Source: Dehalococcoidales bacterium
GTDB taxonomy: Bacteria; Chloroflexota; Dehalococcoidia; Dehalococcoidales; UBA3254
Direction: 5' to 3'
Assembly: GCA_016926695.1 (NCBI GenBank)
Contig: JAFGOB010000030.1
Coordinates: 1 to 29,506 of the forward strand
Length of the DNA stretch: 29,506 bases
Position 1 is the stretch's first letter; each line of letters begins with the position of its first letter. The notes beneath the pieces were generated by a model that ran no database searches, was not told the DNA's origin, and saw only the letters and a list, made by a program, of their open reading frames with translations. The position numbers and the translations under genes are program-made. Shown piece after piece: positions 1 to 8,866 of the stretch.

Positions 1-491
1 GAGCCGGCCAGGTCCGCTCTGCCGTCAAAACCATAGGTCATCAGGCGGCCGACCGCGCTGGGAACATAGCAGGTGTTATCTATGCTCACCACATTCGGCG
101 TGCCGAAGACATTTCCCAATCTGGAAACAAAATCGGCATGCCGGTCATAAAACCCCTTCACCAGAGCGACGGATTCGGCCCCGTGGTTTTGCCGGGCATC
201 CCGGAATTTTTCCGCGATGGTCTCTATGGCCTCATCCCAGCTTATCCTTTGCCACCGGTCCTCTCCCCTGCGGCCTGCCCTTTTCTGGGGAAACTGCAGG
301 CGGTAAGAGCTGTAAAGACGCTCCAAACCGAACTCAGCCTTATAGCAAAGCTCTTTCATTACACCCGGAACGGCCGGGTCTATCTCCAGTCCCGCCACCT
401 TCCCATCCCTGACATGAGCCAGCATGGAACACCTGGCATGGCACTCCCCGCATACAGTCGCAACCACTCTATCCGCTGAATCGCTCTTCAT
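1..491 (-). CDS. Molybdopterin oxidoreductase, N-terminal part (runs off window)
   Basis: The minus-strand frame stays open from an ATG at 491 to the window edge, giving about 163 residues. A cysteine set C-x2-C-x3-C near residues 14-21 and a fourth cysteine near residue 49 (in CYKAEFG) form the usual [4Fe-4S] site at the start of DMSO-reductase-family catalytic subunits. The text that follows (RLYSSYRLQFP, then WQRISWDEAIETIA, then a segment ending in NTCYVPSA) is typical of the thiosulfate/polysulfide/tetrathionate reductase branch. I see no twin-arginine signal in the first 12 residues, so this is either a cytoplasmic member or has an unusual export route. A strong ribosome site (GGGGGAGGG) lies just before the ATG. 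Substrate and partner subunits cannot be told, because the rest lies outside the window. Confidence 0.9.
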   Translation of the reverse strand, partial: MKSDSADRVVATVCGECHARCSMLAHVRDGKVAGLEIDPAVPGVMKELCYKAEFGLERLYSSYRLQFPQKRAGRRGEDRWQRISWDEAIETIAEKFRDARQNHGAESVALVKGFYDRHADFVSRLGNVFGTPNVVSIDNTCYVPSAVGRLMTYGFDGRADLAG

Positions 492-522
492 CGAACCCTC
501 CCCCCGGTTATTAAATCTCCGC

Positions 523-536
523 AGTACGCCAGTACT
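523..536. promoter_or_regulatory. Inverted repeat AGTAC-N4-GTACT upstream of the oxidoreductase
   Basis: A perfect 5+5 inverted repeat lies 32-45 bases before the oxidoreductase start codon, where an operator would be expected. This is only a sequence symmetry; no known regulator site was recognised. Confidence 0.25.
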
Positions 537-587
537 TAATTTGATAAATTTCCTGACATTCGTTTTACCCCCTAACTTACCCCCATC

Positions 588-610
588 CCTTCCCCCTTGA
601 TGGGGGAAGG
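588..610. repeat. Intergenic hairpin, 9-bp perfect stem
   Basis: CCTTCCCCC and GGGGGAAGG form a perfect 9-bp stem around a 5-base loop. No T-run follows on either strand, so it is not a classic terminator. It sits in the gap 492-853, which has no gene and also holds an inverted repeat CTAAAT-N5-ATTTAG (702-718) and a repeat-like element at 761-800. It resembles the short dispersed hairpins common between genes of such genomes. Confidence 0.5.
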
Positions 611-760
611 TCAGGATGAGGGTGCATACATTCAGTTTTTTCTTATACTACGAAAATCAACTGCATGCTTACCACGGTATTGCCTGGAAAATCTCAATCC
701 GCTAAATTGTATATTTAGTGACTAATACAGACACTCCAGAATAATGATACAACTCCCCGC

Positions 761-800
761 CACCCTGAGATGCTTCGTCGCTACGCTCCTCCAGCATGAC
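761..800. repeat. REP-like intergenic element (GATGCTTCGTCGC type)
   Basis: The stretch has ATGCT at one end and AGCAT at the other around a GC-rich core rich in CG steps. From memory, closely similar short elements recur between genes in many environmental bacterial genomes. There is only one copy here, so its repeat status is inferred. Confidence 0.4.
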
Positions 801-853
801 ATAAACGATTTTCAGGATTAGTGCTATATGCTTAAATCATTTTTACGTTCGCA

Positions 854-1420
854 TTAATTCCTGATGGATTTTATCAATGCCGAGACCTTGCTCTCCACTT
901 CACTCAGGTCCTGAGTACTGGGACGACCCCTGATATCACCCAGCAATCCTTTAGTGCTGTTTTCTTCGGAACCGTGGAACTCTCCGACGACATACCATTC
1001 ACCAACCGGCTCAAACCCGAGATGCCGGAAAAACTGGTTGACGTATTTGCCGACAGGTATAGCTTCCTCAATACCCGTATGAGGGCCGGAATAGGTAACA
1101 AAAGTCACAGACCTCTTGCCTTGTATCCGGGGAGCACACAGCTTTATGCTGCCGCGCTTCCGGTACTGGTCCATTTTGGCTTTGATAAAGTCCAGTACAG
1201 GGGCCGGCGGCTGCCACATGTAGGAAGGCGTCCCCAGAAACACCAGGTTGTAATCATAGAGGTCTTCCTCAGCCGCTTCTCCGATCTTCCTGACAACAGG
1301 TTTGAGCCCCTGCGCGGTGAGAGCTTGCTGGATGGCCAGCGCCACTTTCCCGGTATTGCCGGTAGCGGACCAGTACAATACCAGCGCTTTCAGTTCATTT
1401 TCGTTCCTGTTTTCAACCAT
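854..1420 (-). CDS. Flavodoxin-like FMN-binding protein
   Basis: This 188-residue protein has the flavodoxin fold signature: a first beta strand (KALVLYWS) followed by the phosphate-binding loop SATGNTG at residues 18-24. A second strand runs into TPSYMWQPPAP near residue 64, the usual position of the loop that stacks on the isoalloxazine ring, and VTYSGPHTG near residue 110 fits the second ring-binding loop. Length fits the flavodoxin/NAD(P)H:quinone-reductase-like group. It would carry electrons or reduce small molecules in the cytoplasm; the partner is unknown. The N-terminal dozen residues are charged and not a signal peptide. A purine-rich AAGGAAG lies about 10 bases before the ATG. The DUF1326 gene ends 96 bases upstream on the same strand, so the two may be cotranscribed. 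Confidence 0.85.
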   Translation of the reverse strand: MVENRNENELKALVLYWSATGNTGKVALAIQQALTAQGLKPVVRKIGEAAEEDLYDYNLVFLGTPSYMWQPPAPVLDFIKAKMDQYRKRGSIKLCAPRIQGKRSVTFVTYSGPHTGIEEAIPVGKYVNQFFRHLGFEPVGEWYVVGEFHGSEENSTKGLLGDIRGRPSTQDLSEVESKVSALIKSIRN

Positions 1421-1516
1421 GCCAATATCTTCCTTTCCATTTCTTCATCCGGCTGGGAGCCGATGGCCACAGCCGGCAAAAACCCTGAAACTCCAATTAG
1501 ACCCTGTCTCAAATTT

Positions 1517-2161
1517 TCAGGGCATCCACTGAAGTTTATCAGGATTGAGAGAAAAATTATAATAGGTATTGCTCATTTCAGGGCGATCCCACTTCCCGCG
1601 CGGCAGATCGGGGTCGCTGAACCTGTTCTCGGTGGATTTGCCTACATAGATAATGCCGTTGGTCATGCTGCTGATAAACCTGGGCAATCCGTTCATGCTC
1701 ATCAATGGCTCAGCCTTCAGGCTGTAAACGTCTCCCCAGATAATCAAGTGCCTGTAACCGTACTCCGGTCCGTTTCCCACCGCTTCCCTGGCGAACGAGA
1801 TCGGGGCCCTTTTTACATCGAGTACTTCTCCCATCCTGGCCCAGCAAGCCCTGAAAATTTTTTCCAGTGCCGCCGCCTGCTCAGCATTCGCCCGGGAATC
1901 AATATAAAAAACAGATTTCCATGGTTCGCGCACTGTAGTCCCGCCGACAGGCGTATTGAAACCGATGCCGGCGTTCAGCTCATCAAGCCCGATATCTCCG
2001 TAACATCCATGATTGATGTGAAAGGTGAAGGCACCTTCACACTGATTGTATCCATCATGAAGGTCTCTGGGAGTGCTTGAACCCCAGTAGTAAGGGCAAA
2101 CCGGCGGAGAGGTACAGGCTTCAGTACAGTATCCTGATAACGCCCATTCCGTTTCTTGCAT
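1517..2161 (-). CDS. DUF1326 family protein
   Basis: The 214-residue product begins MQETEWALSGYCTEACTSPPVCPYYW. The opening W-x-L-x-G followed by a cysteine cluster ending in a C-P-Y-Y motif is the hallmark of DUF1326 proteins, and the later alternating hydrophobic strands (for example HLIIWGDVYSLKAEPL) agree. The family has no established biochemical role; the cysteines could bind metal. An ATG 54 bases further upstream is in frame, but the start at 2161 is preceded by GGGAGGA at good spacing, so I chose it. It may share a transcript with the flavodoxin-like gene downstream, which suggests a redox link but does not prove one. Confidence 0.8.
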   Translation of the reverse strand: MQETEWALSGYCTEACTSPPVCPYYWGSSTPRDLHDGYNQCEGAFTFHINHGCYGDIGLDELNAGIGFNTPVGGTTVREPWKSVFYIDSRANAEQAAALEKIFRACWARMGEVLDVKRAPISFAREAVGNGPEYGYRHLIIWGDVYSLKAEPLMSMNGLPRFISSMTNGIIYVGKSTENRFSDPDLPRGKWDRPEMSNTYYNFSLNPDKLQWMP

Positions 2162-2276
2162 AACTATTTCCTCCCATATACAAATTATAATTCCAACAGC
2201 CTGATTTTCCCGCAAGATTGCCTAATTTTACACCCGCTGAGACCAATTGAAAAGACCCTCAACTATATGCAAAGCA

Positions 2277-2305
2277 GTGACCAATTCTTTTATATGAGTT
2301 AAAAT
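2277..2305 (+). promoter_or_regulatory. Candidate sigma-70-type promoter for the AAA/VWA operon
   Basis: GTGACC, a 17-base spacer and TAAAAT (2300-2305) give a -35/-10 pair about 50 bases before the first start codon. The -10 matches consensus at five of six positions and the -35 at four of six. No other good pair was seen in this gap. Confidence 0.4.
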
Positions 2306-2355
2306 AGAAACATGCATCCTGTATGCTAAAATTGCCTTAAATACCGGAGGTGCCT

Positions 2356-3777
2356 ATGAAAACGAAAAAACAGCCGGCCACTTTAAAAGAATTGAAAGCT
2401 TCAGGTTACCGGGTCCGTCCTTTACGCGAGGAGATCAGGGACAACCTGCTGGCTATGATCGGGTCCAAAAAAGAGGTCTTCCCGGGCATTATCGGATATT
2501 CCCAGACTGTTATACCGCATATTGAAAACGCGTTGATCGCGGGGCAGGATATAATTTTCCTGGGAGAGCGCGGTCAGGCCAAGTCACGGCTGATGAGACT
2601 GATGGTCAACCTGCTGGATGAAAAAATCCCGGTAATCAAAGGCTGTGAAATCAATGATAATCCCTTCAATCCCATCTGTAGAAGATGCAGGGACATGGTC
2701 CGGGAAAAAGGCGATGCCGTGGAAATATCCTGGATGGACAGGGAGGAGCGCTTCGGGGAAAAGCTGGCTACTCCGGATGTCACCGTGGGAGATCTGATAG
2801 GCGATGTGGATCCAATCAGGGTAGCTGAAGGCAGGTACCTGTCGGACGAGCTTACAATCCATTACGGTCTGATACCCAGGACCAACCGCGGTATTTTCGC
2901 CATCAACGAACTGCCGGACCTGGCCGAAAGGATACAGGTAGGTCTTTTCAACCTGATGGAAGAACAGGATGTGCAGATCAGGGGCTATCACATCAGGCTG
3001 CCGCTGGACATACTGCTGGTTGCCAGCGCGAACCCGGAGGATTATACCAACCGGGGCCGCATCATCACTCCCTTGAAAGACCGCTTCGGGGCCCAGGTAC
3101 GCACGCACTATCCCCTGACCACTGAAGAAGAGATAACCATCATGGAGGCCGAGCGGAGACAATTCGAGAACGAGAATATTGAGTTATATGTTCCCGGGTT
3201 TATCAAGGATATGGTGGCTGAAATAACCCACCTGGCCCGCAAAAGCCCGGACATTAACCAGAGCTCCGGAGTCAGTGTGAGGGTCTCCATCGCCAACTAT
3301 GAAACGGTCATCGCCAATGCCATCAGACGTGCGGCTGTCCTGAAGGAAAAGGTGGCGGTACCCCGTATCAGCGACCTGCCCTATATACAGGCATCCACCA
3401 ACGGCAAGATCGAGATGGAGGGCAGCTTTGATGACTCAAAAAGCCCGGATATCCTCAATACCTTAACAGGGAAGGCCGTCCAGAAAGTGTTCAATCATTA
3501 TTGTTCATTAAACGCTCTGGACCCGGTAGTGGAGCTTTTCCAGAAGGGACTGAGTGTCGAAGTATCCGATATGCTGCATAACCAGTTCTACCTGGACATA
3601 CTGAAGAAAATACCCGGCATCGAACGTTCCTTTGCCACCCTGAGCGAGAAACAGAGGCCTGAAATCACTGCCTCGGCCTTGGAATTTATACTGGAAGGTC
3701 TCTATCTGAACAGGCGGCTCAGCAAGACCAGGCTGCCGAATAAATACGTATACGGATACAAAAATGGCCACCTTTAA
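2356..3777 (+). CDS. MoxR/ChlI-like AAA+ ATPase
   Basis: The product (473 residues from ATG 2356) resembles the ATPase of MoxR-VWA and magnesium-chelatase-I-type pairs. The P-loop is GERGQAKSR at residues 70-78 with the lysine at 76. A long insert with a C-x2-C pair (NPICRRCRDM) follows, then IFAINELPDL at 180-189, the Walker B position, where the usual aspartate is Asn184 and the glutamate is kept. The sensor segment reads VASANPEDYTNRGRIITPLKDRFG, in two overlapping stretches, as in ChlI and MoxR. Such ATPases remodel or activate a partner bearing a von Willebrand A domain, which is the next gene. An in-frame GTG at 2350 lies inside the GGAGG ribosome site, so the ATG five bases after it is the better start. 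The stop overlaps the next gene by 14 bases, so translation is probably coupled. Confidence 0.88.
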   Translation: MKTKKQPATLKELKASGYRVRPLREEIRDNLLAMIGSKKEVFPGIIGYSQTVIPHIENALIAGQDIIFLGERGQAKSRLMRLMVNLLDEKIPVIKGCEINDNPFNPICRRCRDMVREKGDAVEISWMDREERFGEKLATPDVTVGDLIGDVDPIRVAEGRYLSDELTIHYGLIPRTNRGIFAINELPDLAERIQVGLFNLMEEQDVQIRGYHIRLPLDILLVASANPEDYTNRGRIITPLKDRFGAQVRTHYPLTTEEEITIMEAERRQFENENIELYVPGFIKDMVAEITHLARKSPDINQSSGVSVRVSIANYETVIANAIRRAAVLKEKVAVPRISDLPYIQASTNGKIEMEGSFDDSKSPDILNTLTGKAVQKVFNHYCSLNALDPVVELFQKGLSVEVSDMLHNQFYLDILKKIPGIERSFATLSEKQRPEITASALEFILEGLYLNRRLSKTRLPNKYVYGYKNGHL

Positions 3778-5785
3778 ATATTTTAAATGGGACGGCAGCG
3801 AACCTTTTAAATTCGACAAAGAAAAGCTGATGGATGAGCTCAGCCGGAGGCTGATGGAGGATGGCAACCTGGCTGAGGCTTTGTGGCGGATGCAAAATTC
3901 CAGGCTGAGGGATTCCCGTAACAGGTCGATGCCCTCACTGAATGACATTATGCGCCGACTACAGGAGAGAAGGAAAAACCAGCTTAACCGGTTCAACCTG
4001 GACTCGATTATGGATGACATCCGCAAAGCACTGGAGGATATCCTCCAGACGGAGCGACAGGGCATACAAAAAAAACTGGATGAAATCAGGCAAAAAGCCC
4101 GGCAGGGCAGCGGCAACCTGCCTGCCGAGACAATAGAAAAGATCGTCAAGTCCATGGAAGAGAAGGCCTCACAGAACCTGCAAAAGCTGGACGATCTGCC
4201 GGAAGATGCGGGCGGTAAAGTCAAGGAGCTGAACAATTACGATTTCATGGATGAAAACGCCAGGCAAAAGTTCCGGGACCTGATCGACATGTTGAAAAAG
4301 CGGACCATGGACACCTATGCCCGTGAACTCAGCCAGAACCTGAAAAACCTGGACCCCGCGGCCCTGGCCGGGATAAGGGAAATGCTCAAGGCCCTGAACG
4401 AAATGCTGGAACAGCGTCTGCGCGGGCAGGAGCCGGATTTTGACAAGTTCATGGAGAAATTCGGGAATTATTTCGGACCAGACCCTCCGAAAAACCTGGA
4501 TGAGCTGATGGAACGGCTCAAGCAGCAGATGGAACAGGCACAATCCCTGTTGAACAGCCTCTCGGACGAGCAGAGACAATCCCTTCAGGATATGATGGAC
4601 TCGATGATGGATGACGCCACACGCAGCGAGCTGGAACGCCTGGGTTCCAATCTCCAGGCGCTGGACCCGGACTTCTTCCCCGGCATGCCCTATGATTTCA
4701 CTGGAGACGAATCCCTCTCCTTCAACGAGGCTATGAAGCTGATGGAAACACTGCAAAAAATGGACAGGCTGGAGGAACAAATCGCCAATGCGCATTACAG
4801 CCAGTCTTCGGAAGATATCGACCGGGATCTGGTCAGCGAATTACTGGGAGAACCCTCCGCCGAAGACCTGGACACCATTAATTCAATTACCAAACTGCTT
4901 GAGGAAGCCGGTTATATCAGGCGGCAGGACCAGAAATTCAGCCTCACCCCCCGCGGGATGCGCAGAATCGGGGAGAAAGCCCTGAACTCGGTCTTTTCGA
5001 GACTGAAGAAAGACCGCCTCGGCCAGCACAATATCCGGCAGCGCGGCAGCGGTGGAGAACGCATCGATGAGACCAAAAAATACGAGTTCGGGGACGATTT
5101 CGACCTCCACATCCAGAAAACGATCAACAACGCCCTGCTGCGGAAAGCGCAGGTACCGGTAAAACTGGAGCCGGACGATTTCGAGGTCTTCCGTGAAGAG
5201 CACTCAACCCGCTCGGCGACGGTCATGCTGCTGGACATGAGCCTCTCCATGCGCATGGGAGGCAACTTTGAAGCGGCAAAAATCGTCTCCATAGCACTTA
5301 ATACCCTGATAAGGAGCAAATTCCCCAAAGACAGCCTGCATATCCTGGGATTCAACAACCTTGCCAGGCGTATGACCCCGGAAGAGCTGACCTGCATAAG
5401 CTGGGAGGACTTCTCCCCACATACCAATATGCAGCACGGATTTATTTTAGCCAGAAAACTGATGGACAAAGACCGCAGCGCCAACAAGCAGATCATCCTG
5501 ATTTCAGACGGTCAACCCACGGCCTACATTGAAAACGGCCACATATTTTTCCAGGTGCCGACAAGCTGGCGCTGTCTCCAATTGACCCTTAATGAAGTGA
5601 AAAAATGCACCAGAGCAGGCATTGAAATCAACACCTTTATGCTGCCCAGCCATGATTATTCCAATTTCTTCGTCGACCGGATGTCCCGTTTGAACCACGG
5701 AAAGGTCTTTTTTACTTCCCCGGATGAACTGGGCGAATATCTGATAGTAGACTACCTCGGCCATAAGAAAAGCAAGATACAGTAA
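3764..5785 (+). CDS. Helical protein with C-terminal von Willebrand A domain
   Basis: The 673-residue product has about 470 residues of charged, helix-forming sequence rich in Met, Leu, Lys, Glu and Gln, with no membrane segment or signal peptide. The C-terminal part is a von Willebrand A domain. Its metal-ion-dependent adhesion site is visible as D491-x-S493-x-S495 (LLDMSLSMRMGG), with a second acidic site in ILISDGQPT (Asp582). Together with the preceding ATPase it forms a MoxR-VWA or ChlI/ChlD-like two-component machine: the ATPase ring is expected to act on this cytoplasmic partner, which then acts on a client protein or metallo-enzyme. The client is not apparent from neighbours. The start at 3764 lies inside the ATPase reading frame and lacks a strong ribosome site, which supports coupled translation. 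Confidence 0.85.
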   Translation: MATFKYFKWDGSEPFKFDKEKLMDELSRRLMEDGNLAEALWRMQNSRLRDSRNRSMPSLNDIMRRLQERRKNQLNRFNLDSIMDDIRKALEDILQTERQGIQKKLDEIRQKARQGSGNLPAETIEKIVKSMEEKASQNLQKLDDLPEDAGGKVKELNNYDFMDENARQKFRDLIDMLKKRTMDTYARELSQNLKNLDPAALAGIREMLKALNEMLEQRLRGQEPDFDKFMEKFGNYFGPDPPKNLDELMERLKQQMEQAQSLLNSLSDEQRQSLQDMMDSMMDDATRSELERLGSNLQALDPDFFPGMPYDFTGDESLSFNEAMKLMETLQKMDRLEEQIANAHYSQSSEDIDRDLVSELLGEPSAEDLDTINSITKLLEEAGYIRRQDQKFSLTPRGMRRIGEKALNSVFSRLKKDRLGQHNIRQRGSGGERIDETKKYEFGDDFDLHIQKTINNALLRKAQVPVKLEPDDFEVFREEHSTRSATVMLLDMSLSMRMGGNFEAAKIVSIALNTLIRSKFPKDSLHILGFNNLARRMTPEELTCISWEDFSPHTNMQHGFILARKLMDKDRSANKQIILISDGQPTAYIENGHIFFQVPTSWRCLQLTLNEVKKCTRAGIEINTFMLPSHDYSNFFVDRMSRLNHGKVFFTSPDELGEYLIVDYLGHKKSKIQ

Positions 5786-5803
5786 CAATATAAAGGGGTA
5801 TAC

Positions 5804-6634
5804 ATGTCACCTATTCAATGGCTGGACGACCAGCATTTCGCCAACTATAACGAAAGCCTTAACCAGGGCCTGTCCATACTTGACCTGGTGAACTCCGGCA
5901 CGGTTGACTGCAAACTGTCCGCCCTGCTGTGGATATTGATGGAGCAGCAGGCCTCCATTATCGTGGCATCCATGCCGGTTTTCGCCGGAAAATCCACCCT
6001 GCTGCATGCTTTACTGGACTTCCTGCCATCCGACCTGCCCAAAATAAACCTGAAAGGCTATTTCGAAGACTTCGAGTTCCTGGAATCCAGCCCACAGGAA
6101 AAATCCTACCTTATCGCCGAAGAGATCAGCAATCACGGCTTCTTCGAATACCTGTGGGGATTCAAAGCCGTTGTCACGTTCAAGCTGCTTGCGGAGGGAT
6201 ACAAGCTCGGCACGACCATGCATGCCAGGAACTCGCAGGAAGCGATCTATATTTTACACAAGGTGCTGGGCATTTCATTTCCGCTTATTTCCCATCTGGG
6301 CATCATTGTCAACCTGCATGCTACGGCAGGACGGACTTACTGGGACGATCCCATTCGCCGCGTCAGCTCGGTCGATCTCATACTTCCACACGAAGAGGGC
6401 CTGGCCATCCAGGTGCTGGCTGCCAGGCAGTATACAGAAAAAGGGTTCGAATACCAGAATGACAAAATCCTTCAAAAGGCCCTGGCCGGAAAAAGCTTAG
6501 CCGGGAAATATCAGATTTACGCCGAAATCGAGAAGCGCAAACACTACCTCAGGCATCTTCTGCGGACGGGCCGGACTTCCCGCTGCGAGGTCAGGGAAGC
6601 AGTCCGGTCCTATCACCGCTTAAAAACCGAGTAA
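5804..6634 (+). CDS. Secretion-type (PilT/VirB11/GspE-like) ATPase, compact
   Basis: The 276-residue product carries pieces of the type II/IV secretion ATPase core. A P-loop-like VFAGKSTLLHALL places the lysine at residue 63. A conserved acidic stretch SYLIAEEISNHG follows, and then GTTMHARN (136-143), matching the histidine box of PilT, VirB11 and CpaF. The spacing from box to box and the following helix (IYILHKVLGIS) also fit. The usual N-terminal domain is reduced to about 40 residues, and the C-terminal 60 residues are basic and unlike the family. No pilus or secretion genes are nearby. It begins 18 bases after the VWA gene with a good AAGGGG site, so it is the third gene of that operon. 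I infer that it works with the AAA/VWA pair rather than in secretion, but its role is unknown. Confidence 0.7.
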   Translation: MSPIQWLDDQHFANYNESLNQGLSILDLVNSGTVDCKLSALLWILMEQQASIIVASMPVFAGKSTLLHALLDFLPSDLPKINLKGYFEDFEFLESSPQEKSYLIAEEISNHGFFEYLWGFKAVVTFKLLAEGYKLGTTMHARNSQEAIYILHKVLGISFPLISHLGIIVNLHATAGRTYWDDPIRRVSSVDLILPHEEGLAIQVLAARQYTEKGFEYQNDKILQKALAGKSLAGKYQIYAEIEKRKHYLRHLLRTGRTSRCEVREAVRSYHRLKTE

Positions 6635-6760
6635 AAAAGACCTTTCAGCTTAAAAACAGCGATTTATACTCCCAAGTAAATATCCCGATGGATGTAAGAG
6701 AGGACGTTCCCTGATCCGCCGTCTAATAGCCTCAAATAGGCATGAGGTTTCTACACCAAT

Positions 6761-7867
6761 TTGGTGAAAATACTCAGGCGTGATCAGCCTCGTCAGATGG
6801 TGGATCAAGGGCGTTTATGTTGCCTTGAATGCCTGTGGACTAAAGACTATAATGGCACAAGAATACAGTTTTTCACTATTTCGTCGAGTAATTACGTGAA
6901 TCAATTGATTGTCCATAAGGTGAATATTGCCCATTACCGGCTTGTTGAACTATCCAAGTTGGCTGACCTAGCTAAGCCTTTTTACGATTGGATAGAAAGG
7001 CACGCCAAACAAGTAACAGGTTCCCATCGTTCGTTTCATGACATCATGATGAATTGCCCTGCAAATCAAATTTAGGATATCATCCAGGATTGTTACCTGG
7101 ATACCAACGAGGAAAAACCATTTCTATTTGATGGAACCGGACGGATGTATTCTCATGCTAAAGCCTGCTTTTATTTCTTTGCCCGGATGATTAGAGACGC
7201 TCCGCAGCAACGACTCTCCCCTTTGATAACCCGTATGCAAAATGCCGATAATATTACCAAATTTCAAGCCGAAGTCGATTCTCTTGTCAGTCTCATAAAT
7301 GAATATCGTCCTATAGTCAAGAGTTTTGAATGGCAACCCTTGCGCGAAGTAGTCATCGATAGGCTTGAAGGCTCGCGGCGCAGCATTAGTGGTCATCTTG
7401 AGGCAAACATTCGATCTAGCCTAGTTATTGCCATTCAGAACTATTATTCAATCCACAATGGTTACGGTATTTTCAAGAAAGTAGCTATTGCCGATGGGCA
7501 AATTAAGGTCGGAATGCATACGATTGATGTATCTGCTGGATTTTCTCCTAAGTCCGGGAATGAGATTGTTCGTTTACTTATGCCTGTCAAGACCAGAGAA
7601 ACCGAAGGCGGCGGGCATTCACATCTTTTTACCCGGGACATCTTTGCCGCAATCAGCGACATCAAAGCGGAAATACCAAATCACCGGATAGCCGTCGTTA
7701 TCGTAGCTGAAAACTGGTCAGCCAGTGAAATCAACAAGATAGACCATTCAATAGACACTGTCTTTCATTTCAACATCAGCCCAAATATGTTTCATGGCTT
7801 TGATGATGAGTCTCAGATTAAGCTAAACCAATACATAGAAAGAATTTTCAATGGAGAATATAAATAA
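6761..7867 (+). pseudogene. Restriction endonuclease candidate interrupted by an in-frame TAG
   Basis: Two open stretches, 6761-7075 and 7145-7867, lie in the same frame and are joined without any other stop if the TAG at 7073-7075 is read through; the joined product would be about 368 residues. The bridging sequence (DIIQDCYLDTNEEKPFLFDG) reads as normal protein. The gene overlaps the start of a DNA methyltransferase by 17 bases, the usual layout of a type II restriction-modification pair, so I infer that it is the nuclease. The C-terminal half has alternating strands and a segment with acidic residues and a lysine (HTIDVSAGF, then LLMPVKTRE) that could be a variant PD-(D/E)xK core; no family was recognised. 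The first possible start is a TTG at 6761 followed by GTG, with no clear ribosome site. GC content is visibly lower than in the flanks. A sequencing error or a functional C-terminal protein starting at 7145 are alternatives. Confidence 0.6.
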
Positions 7868-8717
7868 CACCCTTGAAAACAGGGTTATTTTAGGCGATAT
7901 CCGTGAGGTAGTTAATCAACTCCCCGATACATTCTTTCAATCAATAATCACCAGCCCTCCCTATTTCCGACACAGGAGCTATTCCGGCGGTGATTCATCA
8001 AGAGAGTTAGGCCGTGAAACCAGTGTCGACAATTACATCAGCAACATCGTTGACATTTTTCATGACATCAGGACTAAACTAAAGTCTGACGGTTTACTTT
8101 GGTTAAATCTTGGCGATACGTACGACGATAAATGCTTGCTTGGTGTTCCCTGGAGAACTGCGCTGGCTATGAAGGATGATGGATGGATTTTACGAAGTGA
8201 CATTATTTGGCATAAACCAAACGCAATGCCGGCTTCTGTTAATGACCGACCCACTACTGACCACGAGTACGTTTTTCTATTTTCACGGAGCACCGAATAT
8301 TATTATAATGCTGATGCGATAAGAGAGCCACATGTGACCTTTACCGAAAAATCCAGGATGAAAGGCGGCACTCCTGAGAATGGCAAGAATGCAGGTAATC
8401 CCAACCTGCATAACGGCAGATGGGATCAGGCTTTTCATCCCAAAGGACGTAATAAACGTACAGTCTGGGAAATACCTTTAAGTAAATTTAGAGATATTCA
8501 TTTTGCCGTTTATCCCGAGAAACTTGTCGAGATTTGTTTGCTTGCATCCACAAGAGAAAATGATTATATTCTCGACCCCTTCACCGGTTCAGGCACTACC
8601 GGCGTAGTAGCATGCAAATATAGAAGGAGATTTACCGGTGTAGAGCTTGTTAAGCGATACCAGGAAATGGCGCAAGAACGAATTGATTCAGTCAGGCAGA
8701 CTCTATTGTTTGTTTAA
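7851..8717 (+). CDS. Type II DNA methyltransferase, beta class (probably N4-cytosine)
   Basis: The 288-residue product has the catalytic motif TSPPY at residues 34-38 and the S-adenosylmethionine-binding motif LDPFTGSGTTG at about 241-251, in that order, which defines the beta class of amino-methyltransferases. A TSPPY rather than DPPY catalytic motif is most often seen in N4-cytosine enzymes, so that base is the likelier target, although N6-adenine cannot be excluded. The central part (NLGDTYDD, then WRTALAMKDDGWILRSDIIW) is typical of this group and the middle holds the variable recognition region. It starts inside the end of the nuclease frame, so it was cotranscribed with it. All motifs are intact, so protection may persist even if cutting has been lost. 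The recognition sequence cannot be deduced. Confidence 0.92.
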   Translation: MENINNTLENRVILGDIREVVNQLPDTFFQSIITSPPYFRHRSYSGGDSSRELGRETSVDNYISNIVDIFHDIRTKLKSDGLLWLNLGDTYDDKCLLGVPWRTALAMKDDGWILRSDIIWHKPNAMPASVNDRPTTDHEYVFLFSRSTEYYYNADAIREPHVTFTEKSRMKGGTPENGKNAGNPNLHNGRWDQAFHPKGRNKRTVWEIPLSKFRDIHFAVYPEKLVEICLLASTRENDYILDPFTGSGTTGVVACKYRRRFTGVELVKRYQEMAQERIDSVRQTLLFV

Positions 8718-8866
8718 CGCCGCCGTTTTGCATCACTGAAAGGCTTATCGCCAAGCTGTCATGTCCGCATAGAAAGGCAACCATCCCGACTTTTGTCCAG
8801 TGGTAAGTTACCATAAAATAGCTTTAATCACGTCTGGCTTAAGATAGCCCTTCACATAAGAACCAT

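Noticed and set aside
974..2080. A 368-codon plus-strand frame opposite the flavodoxin-like and DUF1326 genes
   Set aside because: It has no recognisable domain and covers two genes with clear family motifs on the other strand.
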